A stretch of 64,000 nt of DNA from G11 sp947167445 (GTDB taxonomy: Bacteria > Bacillota > Clostridia > Lachnospirales > Lachnospiraceae). This document shows, in pieces, positions 27,585 through 34,647 of the stretch. The number at the start of each line of letters is the position of its first letter. Position 1 is the first letter of the stretch. A program made the position numbers and the translations under genes. The notes beneath the pieces were generated by a model, which was given only the letters and a program-made list of their open reading frames with translations, was not told where the DNA came from and searched no databases. The DNA is taken from positions 50,806-114,805 of the forward strand of contig CAMVID010000007.1 in assembly GCA_947167445.1 (NCBI GenBank), given 5' to 3'.

Positions 27585-27880
27585 TATCCCTCCTTAGCCC
27601 TGGCAAGAGGAAAAGGTATAACATTATCGGGCTCATTCATCCTGGCATTCCATAAAGTAAGCTTCTGCTGCATGTTCATCCAGCTCTCAACAGATGTATT
27701 GGTAGCCTTACTTATTCTTATTGCCATTTCGGGGCTTAATGAAGCCTTCTCATTTACAAATTCTGATAAAGCTTTTCTGCTTACGCCAAGCATACGTGCC
27801 GCATCAGTAACTGAAAGATTTAAAGGTTTCATAACATCTTCCAAAAATACTGCCCCGGGATGAGTAGGTCGTCTAGTCAT
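27584..27880 (-). CDS. higA: HigA-type antitoxin
   Basis: A 98-aa XRE-family protein of the HigA/VapI type. The N-terminal HPGAVFLEDVMKPLNLSVTD leads into a helix-turn-helix (AARMLGVSRKALSEFVNEKA, about 27-46) and SPEMAIRISKA, typical of HigA. It neutralises HigB and represses the operon. It lies 18 bp after higB, giving the toxin-first order usual for higBA, and continues into the aminotransferase gene. Confidence 0.9.
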   Translation of the reverse strand: MTRRPTHPGAVFLEDVMKPLNLSVTDAARMLGVSRKALSEFVNEKASLSPEMAIRISKATNTSVESWMNMQQKLTLWNARMNEPDNVIPFPLARAKEG

Positions 27881-27898
27881 AACAATATTCCTCCTTTC

Positions 27899-28177
27899 CT
27901 AGTGATAGTCCCTATAATCTACGAGATATGCATCCTCGCCTTCAAAGTAAAAAGTCATTCTCCAATTTCCATTAACTGCCACAGACCAGCAATTATGTTC
28001 GTCACCTTTAAGTTCATGAAGTCTGTACCCGGGCAAGTTCATATCCAGTGGTGAAATGCTTGCGTCCAACCTGTCAAGCATTCTTCCTAGCCTTGGTGCA
28101 TGTTCAGGTTGTATTCCTCTTTTGGAACCCGTTTCAAAAAAATCTTTAAGTCCTTTATGAGCAAATGACTTTATCAT
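27899..28177 (-). CDS. higB: HigB-type toxin (RelE fold)
   Basis: A 92-aa ribosome-dependent mRNA endonuclease of the RelE/HigB fold. Family landmarks are KGLKDFFETGSKRGI, LPGYRLHELKG, WSVAVNGNWRMTFYF and the C-terminal YLVDYRDYH. It is full length, so probably active. The predicted -10 element ends 6 bases before the ATG, so transcripts from that promoter would be leaderless; no SD is visible. A second, possibly SOS-linked promoter lies further upstream. Confidence 0.92.
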   Translation of the reverse strand: MIKSFAHKGLKDFFETGSKRGIQPEHAPRLGRMLDRLDASISPLDMNLPGYRLHELKGDEHNCWSVAVNGNWRMTFYFEGEDAYLVDYRDYH

Positions 28178-28183
28178 ATCAAT

Positions 28184-28212
28184 ATTGTAACCCGTAACGT
28201 TACACGTGTCAA
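28184..28212 (-). promoter_or_regulatory. higBA promoter with operator palindrome in spacer
   Basis: TTGACA (28207-28212), 17-bp spacer, TACAAT (28184-28189) on the minus strand. The perfect 10-bp palindrome GTAACGTTAC (28194-28203) fills the spacer and is the likely HigA operator. Confidence 0.8.
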
Positions 28213-28237
28213 CGTCTCCCCTCTACTATTTTTGTAT

Positions 28238-28251
28238 CGTACATTTGTTCG
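28238..28251. promoter_or_regulatory. LexA-like box upstream of higBA
   Basis: CGTAC-ATTT-GTTCG matches CGAAC-N4-GTTCG at 9 of 10 positions. It sits just downstream of the second higB promoter (28262-28290), where a bound repressor would block initiation. Confidence 0.5.
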
Positions 28252-28261
28252 ATGCATTCTC

Positions 28262-28290
28262 AGTATAGCAGATTATATCTTCGTTGTATA
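28262..28290 (-). promoter_or_regulatory. second higBA promoter, shared core with uvrBA
   Basis: TATACA (28285-28290), 17-bp spacer, TATACT (28262-28267). The surrounding bases match the uvrBA promoter at fixed positions: an 11-base identity AACTATATACA, 9 variable bases, and a 14-base identity TAATCTGCTATACT. Confidence 0.5.
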
Positions 28291-28316
28291 TAGTTGTTTT
28301 TCTATAAGATAAGCCC

Positions 28317-28345
28317 TTGACATATCCACCTAAAATGACGATTAT
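28317..28345 (+). promoter_or_regulatory. plus-strand promoter before a small ORF
   Basis: Consensus TTGACA (28317-28322), 17-bp spacer, GATTAT (28340-28345), followed at 28355-28361 by AGGAAGG and an ATG at 28370. Confidence 0.5.
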
Positions 28346-28369
28346 TACTATGAAAGGAAGGTACAAGCT

Positions 28370-28534
28370 ATGGTAGAGAAAAACCTTAAAAAGCTTAAAG
28401 CCAAGAAACGGCGAGTCGTAAACGGTTTCAACACCGGAACACGCGACATGAAACTTAAAACTGCATACCAGCGCAAAAAAAGATGGTCGGCAGATGATGC
28501 CGACCATTCGGTTTTTATAATATCTTTATTCTAG
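28370..28534 (+). CDS. possible small basic protein, 54 aa
   Basis: An ATG with an AGGAAGG SD 8 bases upstream and a good promoter begins a 54-codon frame. The first 40 residues are strongly basic (KNLKKLKAKKRRVV, then QRKKRW). The family is not recognised. The last 15 codons run through a strong bidirectional terminator hairpin, so a full-length mRNA would be rare; this weakens the case. The frame overlaps the HAD gene's stop by 4 bp on the other strand. It could be a real small gene or a decaying remnant. Confidence 0.4.
   Translation: MVEKNLKKLKAKKRRVVNGFNTGTRDMKLKTAYQRKKRWSADDADHSVFIISLF
28475..28516. terminator. bidirectional terminator after the HAD gene
   Basis: 10-bp stem ATGGTCGGCA, loop GATGA, TGCCGACCAT, with seven Ts on the minus strand and TTTTT on the plus strand. 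Confidence 0.85.
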
Positions 28535-29187
28535 TTTCTCAAATACAAAACAACATTGTCTAAATTATCAATAACGGCTTCTGCCATTTCCCTCATCTCC
28601 CGGTTAGCCGGCAATAGATCCGGAACCATTATCGGCCTAAGTCCTCCCCTAAAGGCAGCTCTTATTCCATTGTATGAGTCTTCTATAGCATATGCTCGGT
28701 TCGGTTCTACCCCTATCTTCTCGCACGCCAGAAGGAAAATATCCGGCTCAGGTTTACTCTTCGTCACCATATCACCGGTAATTACTTCATCAAAATAGTC
28801 TAGTATCTTAGCATCTCTTAGCTGATTAATGACCGTCTCTTTTCTTGTGGATGATGCCAGGGCAATCTTTTTCCCATTGCTTTTAAGAAAATCAAGGATC
28901 TCTACTACTCCGCTTTTCATGGGTAGTCTGCCGCCGTCATATTTCTCGTGATACATGCGGGAGGCCTCTTTGGCATATTCATCATATGGGAAGTCGTCAC
29001 CATATGCTTCCAACATAATCTGCTTTGTCTTCTGGACGGTGGTTCCGGTACATGCGAGGTACGGCTTTTCAATATTCTTAATTCCATATTTGTCGGCCAG
29101 CGAAAGCCAGCACTGCATCGTGGCTCGTTCGGAATCAAAGATAACTCCGTCCATATCGAAAACCACCGCATCGAAATCTTTTCCCAT
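28531..29187 (-). CDS. HAD-superfamily phosphatase (subfamily IA)
   Basis: A 218-aa HAD hydrolase like the beta-phosphoglucomutase/phosphoglycolate phosphatase group. Motif I is FDMDGVIFDSE (nucleophile D11, D13), motif II is LASSTRKETV, motif III Lys is in KSKPEPDIF, and motif IV is IEDSYNGIRAA. A four-helix cap lies at about 18-85. The substrate is unknown. The ATG overlaps the stop of the DUF6273 gene by one base (TAATG), implying coupling. Confidence 0.87.
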   Translation of the reverse strand: MGKDFDAVVFDMDGVIFDSERATMQCWLSLADKYGIKNIEKPYLACTGTTVQKTKQIMLEAYGDDFPYDEYAKEASRMYHEKYDGGRLPMKSGVVEILDFLKSNGKKIALASSTRKETVINQLRDAKILDYFDEVITGDMVTKSKPEPDIFLLACEKIGVEPNRAYAIEDSYNGIRAAFRGGLRPIMVPDLLPANREMREMAEAVIDNLDNVVLYLRN

Positions 29188-30881
29188 TATTTCAAATCCC
29201 TTATCAGATTTGCCACTTCGCCGACCTTATCATAACCAAGCACTCCCGAGATTTCACTCACCACAGAAGAAATGCTCTTTACGTCCAGGTCGCCTTCTCT
29301 GACTGTTTCCACTACTTCCTTGCCTGAAAGAGCGGTATCGATGACCTTTGAAACATACGGAATCCCCAGGGCATCCGAAACACTTCCGATAAGCCCCAAA
29401 GCATTCTCACCATTTAATTCAGGTTTATATAAAGGAAGAATTAATTTAATAAGCTTGATTTCATTGCTTAAAGCGCTGCCAACGTATGAGACGATTCTCT
29501 TTTCTTTCTTCAGGGTTTCAAGTTTGTTTTTGCCCTTTGTCAAAACAGAATCATCTACGAGAAGAGCAAATTTGTCATCTCCTTCGTAATTTGAAAGTAA
29601 CTCATCAAATGCGGTCAACTCATCATCCGAATCGATATGAACTATTATCTCATCTGATTTATTATCAGAGATAATCTCCTTTAATTTCTCTACGGAATCA
29701 TATTCCTTGGATTCGCTGTTAAGAAAAAGTTTTCCATCAAGGAACTTCTTAAAGTCATCAATATTGGCTCCGTCAGCCTGGCAAAGCAGAATCGCCTTCT
29801 TCTCAAGTTCTATTTTAGGACGCTCAGGACCTGCATTGCCGATTCCGTTAGACTTCGTTTTAGGCTTGATAGCCTTTTTGCCAACGAAAAATGCTCCCGA
29901 AAGGGCTACCAACGCACCTCCGATGATAAGGAGGATTGTAGATAAATTGGATTTTTCCTCAACAGCATTTATATCCTCTGCAGGTTCCGAGGTATCTACT
30001 GTTTCAGGTTCGGGCTCCTTGGGAGAAGGGGTGGGCTCTTCTGTAGGAATCGGAGTAATCACCTCAGTGTTAACACGTATAACAGGGCGAACACCACAGC
30101 TTGCCGTCACTTCGAAGCTGTCGTGATCTTCGTTTCCGCCATCACCGAAGAAGCCATCGTCCCAGACAACATTGGCTGCATATGGGCTGTATCCCGGCGT
30201 TCTCTCCCACCAGATGGTTCCGGACATATTAAGGAAGTCCGATGTATAACCATAGGTTTCATAGATAAAAAACAGGTCTCCGTCCGGGCTATAGTTATCT
30301 GAGCCACGGCTCCTTGCATATTTTGTGGCTTCAGTAATCAAATCCATGCCAAAGCCATACATTCCCTCATCTCTGTAGTAATTATAGTTGAAGTATTTCT
30401 TAATCTCACCGGCGTCCAGAATGTACACTTTATCATCCGTATCATTTCCGCCGGAAACTCCAAAGTATGCGTTATCGGCGTTTGTTACGTGGCTGGTCAG
30501 CACCCTTTCCTGTTCTGCTTCGTTAAATGCCGAATTGAAGAATTCTGTATTAATCCACTCTCGAAGCGCGCTGGTTTCCCATGTGGTGGGTGCATCCTCT
30601 TTGTTATAGACCATACTGTCAAGTATGTATCTGGAAACAAGGAGCTTCTCATCTCCATTCTCTTCCAGTACTATCCACTCAATGGGTTCCGCGCCATTTG
30701 AAGTATCGCCGTCCTGCTCGTAGCTTCCAAACAGCAGATATCCATCATCTGTTTCTGAAAACAGCTGCTCTTCTGTGGTGTCTGCGGTGGTTGAATCCGC
30801 TGCCGCCCCGGTTGTAATCAGGCTTGCGCCCATCAGAACTGCAATTGCTAAAGCAATTCCGGGAATGTTTGATCTTTTCAT
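29187..30881 (-). CDS. DUF6273 membrane protein with cytosolic C-terminal domain
   Basis: A 564-aa type I membrane protein. A signal peptide (about 1-28) precedes an outer domain (about 48-272) with the DUF6273 pattern: LLFGSYEQDG, PIEWIVLEENGDEKLLVSRYILD and a closing CGVRPVIRVN. A Pro/Glu/Thr linker (about 275-308) leads to one transmembrane helix (313-334) and a cytosolic part of about 230 residues not recognised. The latter begins with an alternating helix/strand region (KAILLCQADG, DEIIVHIDSDDE, KFALLVDDS) that could be receiver-like; that is a guess. It lies between a DUF3006-like small gene and the HAD gene. Confidence 0.7.
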   Translation of the reverse strand: MKRSNIPGIALAIAVLMGASLITTGAAADSTTADTTEEQLFSETDDGYLLFGSYEQDGDTSNGAEPIEWIVLEENGDEKLLVSRYILDSMVYNKEDAPTTWETSALREWINTEFFNSAFNEAEQERVLTSHVTNADNAYFGVSGGNDTDDKVYILDAGEIKKYFNYNYYRDEGMYGFGMDLITEATKYARSRGSDNYSPDGDLFFIYETYGYTSDFLNMSGTIWWERTPGYSPYAANVVWDDGFFGDGGNEDHDSFEVTASCGVRPVIRVNTEVITPIPTEEPTPSPKEPEPETVDTSEPAEDINAVEEKSNLSTILLIIGGALVALSGAFFVGKKAIKPKTKSNGIGNAGPERPKIELEKKAILLCQADGANIDDFKKFLDGKLFLNSESKEYDSVEKLKEIISDNKSDEIIVHIDSDDELTAFDELLSNYEGDDKFALLVDDSVLTKGKNKLETLKKEKRIVSYVGSALSNEIKLIKLILPLYKPELNGENALGLIGSVSDALGIPYVSKVIDTALSGKEVVETVREGDLDVKSISSVVSEISGVLGYDKVGEVANLIRDLK

Positions 30882-30912
30882 AATTTCTCCTCTAATACAT
30901 ATTTTCCAACCA

Positions 30913-31083
30913 TTACTCCATGGTGTACTGCATCATTTCGTATTTAAGTCTGCTGCCTTCTACAATCTCAGGCGGAAGCAACGCCCTGGCAACCAGCTTT
31001 AAATCATCTGATTCTATATCTGTTCTGCGGAGGTTCGCATAATCTCCATCTATGCTTACTACTTCATAAAACCATGTTTCCAT
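30913..31083 (-). CDS. DUF3006-like small protein, 56 aa
   Basis: A 56-codon frame with a strong SD (AAGGAGG, 7 bases before the ATG at 31081-31083). The sequence has the look of DUF3006 proteins: a beta-rich start with SIDGDYANLRR and a later LLPPEIVEGSRLKYE. Function unknown. It is followed after 31 bp by the DUF6273 gene and preceded by a good promoter, so it probably opens a three-gene operon ending with the HAD phosphatase. Confidence 0.65.
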   Translation of the reverse strand: METWFYEVVSIDGDYANLRRTDIESDDLKLVARALLPPEIVEGSRLKYEMMQYTME

Positions 31084-31129
31084 ATGTTTCCTCCTTCCGG
31101 TTTTACACCTTTAAAACATCTATAAATTA

Positions 31130-31158
31130 ATAATATGATGCAAATGGGAAAAGGTCAA
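31130..31158 (-). promoter_or_regulatory. promoter of the DUF3006-DUF6273-HAD operon
   Basis: TTGACC (31153-31158), 17-bp spacer, TATTAT (31130-31135) on the minus strand, about 45 bases upstream of the small gene's ATG. Confidence 0.7.
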
Positions 31159-31170
31159 AGATATGAAACA

Positions 31171-31971
31171 TCACTCACTAACCGTTTCAGGTACATCTTC
31201 TCCGGTATATGCGGAATCATTTGTATATAGCTTGTCGCAAGTGCCATAGACCTTAAGCTTCAAATATATCTTTCCGTCATCCATAAGCACAGCAGTATAC
31301 TCCGTACCATAGGTCGGAACAAGGCAATCTACAAATCTGCATTTCTCACCGGATTTAGTCTCGGTATCCTTATAACCGACCGCCCCGATTTCCGTTCCAA
31401 ACTTGAAGTGATTCTCATACAACTCGTCTCCAATAAGCTTTTTGATCTCAGATAATTGCGACTCTGTATAAGCTTTATTCAATATGTCATCATTTATAAA
31501 TGCTTTCTTCTCTCGTGTATAATCCCTGCCGGCCCACACGTTCATCCCCAGGCCGAGTAATCCCTCCTGCTTGACATGCATGGTATCACCGTCCATTTCA
31601 AAGCTCAGATATTCATCTTCCGATTCGGTAGACTTGTAGACCGCAACATTGTCTTTTACAAAAAGCGCGTCTCCTTCTATCTCCCCTGTGTGAAGGTAAT
31701 AATAAAAGAAACCCGAAAAGTGAAATCCTTTCTCGCTCTGATCTGTTATTGTAATCTCCCCGCTATAAGACGAGTGCTCTCCGCCATACCATTCTCCTTC
31801 AAAATTAGCAGCATTGGGGCATTCTTTTGCCTCACTATAAAGCTTAGACCAATAATCTTCTGAACCTGAGCTTTCCTCATCGGACTCGATATTTATATCA
31901 CTCTTTCCACACCCGGTTGCAGAAGCCATGAGCAAAACAATCATCAGCGCCAAAATTCTTCTCTTATTCAT
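31171..31971 (-). CDS. lipoprotein of unknown function, 266 aa
   Basis: Begins with a lipoprotein signal (MNKRRILALMIVLLMASATGC; Cys21) and an acidic Ser/Glu linker. The mature part contains aromatic-rich beta segments (FHFSGFFYYYLHTGEIEGDA) resembling secreted lipocalin-like folds, then a helical region and a C-terminal strand pair. I do not recognise the family. It follows a 15-bp gap after the next minus-strand gene upstream, in a run of envelope genes. Confidence 0.6.
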   Translation of the reverse strand: MNKRRILALMIVLLMASATGCGKSDINIESDEESSGSEDYWSKLYSEAKECPNAANFEGEWYGGEHSSYSGEITITDQSEKGFHFSGFFYYYLHTGEIEGDALFVKDNVAVYKSTESEDEYLSFEMDGDTMHVKQEGLLGLGMNVWAGRDYTREKKAFINDDILNKAYTESQLSEIKKLIGDELYENHFKFGTEIGAVGYKDTETKSGEKCRFVDCLVPTYGTEYTAVLMDDGKIYLKLKVYGTCDKLYTNDSAYTGEDVPETVSE

Positions 31972-31985
31972 CAGTACTCCAATCT

Positions 31986-32321
31986 CTAGTTCGTTAAACC
32001 GGTTGTGTATATTGAAGAATAATCTAATACTAAAAAGCCTTTTATTTCTTTTTTAGTTTCAAGATCAACATCAGTTCTTTTTATAGCCTCTTCCATAACA
32101 CCTATATATTTTTCCCTGCCAATCAAATTGACATCATTTAATACTCTGTTAAGCATCCATACCGTACGTTGAGTAGGTTTTCTTTTCACAGATTTTAGCA
32201 ATTCATCTTCATATCCCTTTTTATAGTAAGATTCCATAAAATGAACAATTGGTCCCGGCATACCATAATCAATATTCGGATTATTCTCCATAAACATAAA
32301 TAAATCCTCAAAATAATCCAT
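31986..32321 (-). CDS. small soluble protein, possibly immunity-like
   Basis: From the ATG at 32319-32321 the product is 111 aa, mostly helical, with NIDYGMPGPIVHFMESYY and KRKPTQRTVWMLNRVLND, a pattern I associate with small polymorphic-toxin immunity-type or hypothetical proteins; this is a weak recollection. Starts at 32390 or 32447 are possible, but none has a clear SD and the longest overlaps the upstream peptidase gene by 53 bp. The gene is AT-rich compared with its surroundings. No toxin gene is adjacent. Confidence 0.5.
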   Translation of the reverse strand: MDYFEDLFMFMENNPNIDYGMPGPIVHFMESYYKKGYEDELLKSVKRKPTQRTVWMLNRVLNDVNLIGREKYIGVMEEAIKRTDVDLETKKEIKGFLVLDYSSIYTTGLTN

Positions 32322-32394
32322 AGGATTTTCTTCATTTTTAATCTTATCTAATCGGTTTATATTTCTTCTCCAACAGTGCAACCGCTTCATTTCA

Positions 32395-33036
32395 TTAAAA
32401 CGGCATCCAATTAATCCGAATATAATTATCCAAAACCGAAGTAACAACGAATCCCACTATTACAGCCAAAATGGATATTAACGTAAAAATCTTCCTGTAC
32501 TCAATTTTCTTCTTCTCAGATATTCTTACTGTAAGAACAAGACATGCAACTGTAATTGCCCAGGAAACAAAAGCAGGTACGTACAGCCATATATTACTGC
32601 CTGTTGACTTAACCAATAGCTCCCCCGTCTGATACTCGTCCTCCACATGGATATTTCCGGTGACGAGGGGAGTAAACAAAACCATGCTGCAGGGAATAGC
32701 CCTTAGCAATCCGTTATCAATTGCCAATGCCGCACCCAAATACTGTATCTTGGAATTAGCGGCTTTTGCATAAAGGATTGTTCCAATAATTGCCAATATA
32801 ATTGTACATGGAACACCGAAGTCTAAAAGTACAGAATCTGCAGTACTGTAGAACTCTCTAAAGCCTGCATCCGAAGGATACTTATAAATATCACCTACGC
32901 GATTAAAACCTGTGCTGCAAGGTGTCCCTGCAATAGCATTTGCAAGTCCATGTCCGCATTCATGGGCAAAAACACTTACTATGTAAACTACCAAACATAT
33001 GACCAACCATTTTATATATCTTTTTGTATTATTCAT
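32395..33036 (-). CDS. M50-like membrane metallopeptidase
   Basis: A 213-aa integral membrane protein. The first transmembrane segment contains HECGH (FAHECGHGLAN, about 24-34), the zinc-binding HExxH of site-2-type proteases. Further segments lie at about 75-90, 95-122, 148-168 and 182-202. A possible third ligand region is ALAIDNGLLRAIP, which resembles the later Asp-Asn-Gly-type motif of M50 proteins. Overlaps the upstream lipoprotein gene by 8 bp. The substrate is unknown; a regulator of an envelope protein is one possibility. Confidence 0.65.
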   Translation of the reverse strand: MNNTKRYIKWLVICLVVYIVSVFAHECGHGLANAIAGTPCSTGFNRVGDIYKYPSDAGFREFYSTADSVLLDFGVPCTIILAIIGTILYAKAANSKIQYLGAALAIDNGLLRAIPCSMVLFTPLVTGNIHVEDEYQTGELLVKSTGSNIWLYVPAFVSWAITVACLVLTVRISEKKKIEYRKIFTLISILAVIVGFVVTSVLDNYIRINWMPF

Positions 33037-33535
33037 TCTTCGAGTCCCTTAAACTCCCCATGCCTTTAAGAATATCGCTAAATCTCTTATGAGCTCTGCT
33101 TTTTCCGTCTCCTGCACAGTAGCCTCCCACCGTGTAGGAGCCTTCATCTGTTTCAACTTTTATATATCTGCTTACTCCATCATATACTCCGTCGAATTCG
33201 AGGTCTTCAGGTAAGTCCATAAACTTCTTCTCGCTAAGCAACTTTACAAACTCGTTCCAGGCTTCCTGTGAGATTACATCTTCCTTCAGATCGTATTCGT
33301 TTTCCGGCGGAAGTTCCCCGGCAAGGAGGTCGGGATTGTTATCGGATTCAGGATAGATCTCATAGAACTTGATTGTAAGGTCATCTGACACAGTTGTCAT
33401 ATATATGCGTCTTGGATCAAATATATAGCTGACACAGGTCACCTTTTTTACGTTTAATGGTTCGGTTTCTCCGCAGCCTAACAGAGTGAAAGCAAGAATT
33501 AATGTAGCAAATATTGATATAACTATCTTTCTCAT
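33029..33535 (-). CDS. lipoprotein of unknown function, 168 aa
   Basis: Signal peptide with a lipobox ending LLGC (Cys21), then about 145 residues with alternating beta strands, the stretch YDLKEDVISQEAWNEFVKLL and a closing segment with VETDEGSYTVGGYCAGD. The family is not recognised. It overlaps the M50-like peptidase gene by 8 bp, so the two are probably coupled; a substrate-protease relation is conceivable but unproved. Confidence 0.6.
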   Translation of the reverse strand: MRKIVISIFATLILAFTLLGCGETEPLNVKKVTCVSYIFDPRRIYMTTVSDDLTIKFYEIYPESDNNPDLLAGELPPENEYDLKEDVISQEAWNEFVKLLSEKKFMDLPEDLEFDGVYDGVSRYIKVETDEGSYTVGGYCAGDGKSRAHKRFSDILKGMGSLRDSKNE

Positions 33536-33554
33536 ATAAATATCCTTAATGCGT

Positions 33555-34082
33555 TTAAATGGATTTCAGCACCTCGTTGATTGTGCTTTCATAATCATCT
33601 TCTATAAGTACAACCTTTTCACCGACCTTGGTAAATCCTTCAATAATAATTCTGTTATCGGTCTTAATCCAATCGACTGTACAATATGAATCATCAAGTC
33701 TTGATTCAACATCTGAGGCGTGGCTCTTTATATCACCAAAGTGATTGTCTATATACCTATCTGTCATGGCGAGGCAGATAAACTTAATTTCCGAAAGATA
33801 CTCTTCTGTGAAGCTCTTTCTCCAATCGAAAGGTATATAGCATCCTTCCACAACGAGATTCTGTTTATTCTCGATTGCGGTCTTAATCATCTCTCTTACA
33901 ATTGGCCAAAGATAATCTGTCAGTTCATCATCGTCGCAAGGTGTAAGGGATGTGTTGCCGCTGCGAATGAGTCCCATCTTCAAGTGATCGATGGAAAAGT
34001 AGGGGTATTGGTTTTTGCCAAGAATTCGCTGTGCAAGTACTGTTTTCCCGGTGTGGGATGCTCCTGCAATAATTATTATCAT
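33555..34082 (-). CDS. P-loop kinase-like protein
   Basis: A 175-aa AAA/adenylate-kinase-like NTPase. Walker A is GASHTGKT (7-14) at the very N-terminus, followed by YFSIDHLKMGL (a substrate-binding type loop) and LVVEGCYIPFDWRK (strand 3 with Glu). The C-terminus has KVGEKVVLIEDDYESTINE. Similar small proteins phosphorylate nucleosides or other small molecules; the substrate here is unknown. It lies one base downstream of the GNAT stop codon on the same strand. Confidence 0.75.
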   Translation of the reverse strand: MIIIIAGASHTGKTVLAQRILGKNQYPYFSIDHLKMGLIRSGNTSLTPCDDDELTDYLWPIVREMIKTAIENKQNLVVEGCYIPFDWRKSFTEEYLSEIKFICLAMTDRYIDNHFGDIKSHASDVESRLDDSYCTVDWIKTDNRIIIEGFTKVGEKVVLIEDDYESTINEVLKSI

Positions 34083-34083
34083 A

Positions 34084-34497
34084 TTATTGTCTCCAAAGAT
34101 TCATGCCATGGCCTTCGTTTTCATTGGGACGAAGTTTAAAGCCAAGTTTCTCGTAGAAGCCTTCTTTGCCTTTCGCGGATACCATTTCTATTTTAACTCT
34201 CCAGCCTTCTTTAAGCTGACTGTCGATGAAGCTTATACATTCGTTGACAAGCTTTCTTCCGATACCCTGTCCCTGATACTCCGGCTTGACCATTACGTCG
34301 GCAAGGTAAGCTATGTATCCTCTGTCCCAAATCATTCGGGCACAGCCCACTATTTTATCATCCTCAGAGCAGGCAACTACGAAAGCTGAGTTGTCGATGC
34401 CTGACTGAGCCTGGTCCTTCACAAGGGGTGCCCAGTCTACGGCCGCGCGCAATTCCAGGTAGTCTTCTGCTGAGATGGTGTTGGTGTAATTAATCAT
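34084..34497 (-). CDS. GNAT-family N-acetyltransferase
   Basis: A 137-aa GNAT with the acetyl-CoA-binding motif A VKPEYQGQGIGRKLVNECI (about 72-90) and the C-terminal YEKLGFKLRPNE. The N-terminal part contains the usual AxxxxxxFVVACSEDDKIVGCARMIWD strand pair. The substrate is unknown. Its start overlaps by 4 bp (ATGA) the stop of the broken zinc-ribbon gene, suggesting that coupling existed before the frameshift. Confidence 0.85.
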   Translation of the reverse strand: MINYTNTISAEDYLELRAAVDWAPLVKDQAQSGIDNSAFVVACSEDDKIVGCARMIWDRGYIAYLADVMVKPEYQGQGIGRKLVNECISFIDSQLKEGWRVKIEMVSAKGKEGFYEKLGFKLRPNENEGHGMNLWRQ

Positions 34498-34636
34498 TTG
34501 TACTCCTCATTCACCTCATCCAGAAGGTGAATTGTTTTAAATATCTTATCGCAGTTTTTACACTGCCAATCGCAATTGCTCTTCTTTGCTTTCGTGTGAA
34601 GAAGCTCCAGCTTGTTTCATATTTGAACTTCTCCAT
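34494..34636 (-). pseudogene. frameshifted small zinc-ribbon gene
   Basis: An ATG at 34634-34636 starts MEKFKYE, then a one-base shift in the GAAAC run at about 34612-34616 moves the coding potential to another frame: NKLELLHTKAKKSNCDWQCK and onward, ending TGA at 34494-34496. With one extra A the product would be a 47-aa protein with the metal-binding C-x3-C-x2-C (CDWQCKNC) and a helical tail. The final ATGA overlap with the GNAT start supports former coding. It may be a real mutation, a sequencing error or a frameshifting site. Confidence 0.5.
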
Positions 34637-34647
34637 CTTCAGGGATG

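Noticed and set aside
26952..27863. A 303-codon plus-strand frame opposite the aminotransferase and higA
   Set aside because: It is a shadow of two well-supported minus-strand genes, has no SD and shows no recognisable motif.
28226..28507. A 93-codon minus-strand frame between higB and the HAD gene
   Set aside because: It starts inside a terminator hairpin, has no SD, crosses the higB promoters and a LexA-like box, and its translation is Cys/Phe-rich without recognisable features.
34498..34647. An intact 41-aa frame from the ATG at 34636
   Set aside because: It lacks the zinc motif, ends abruptly and is better read as the front of the frameshifted gene.
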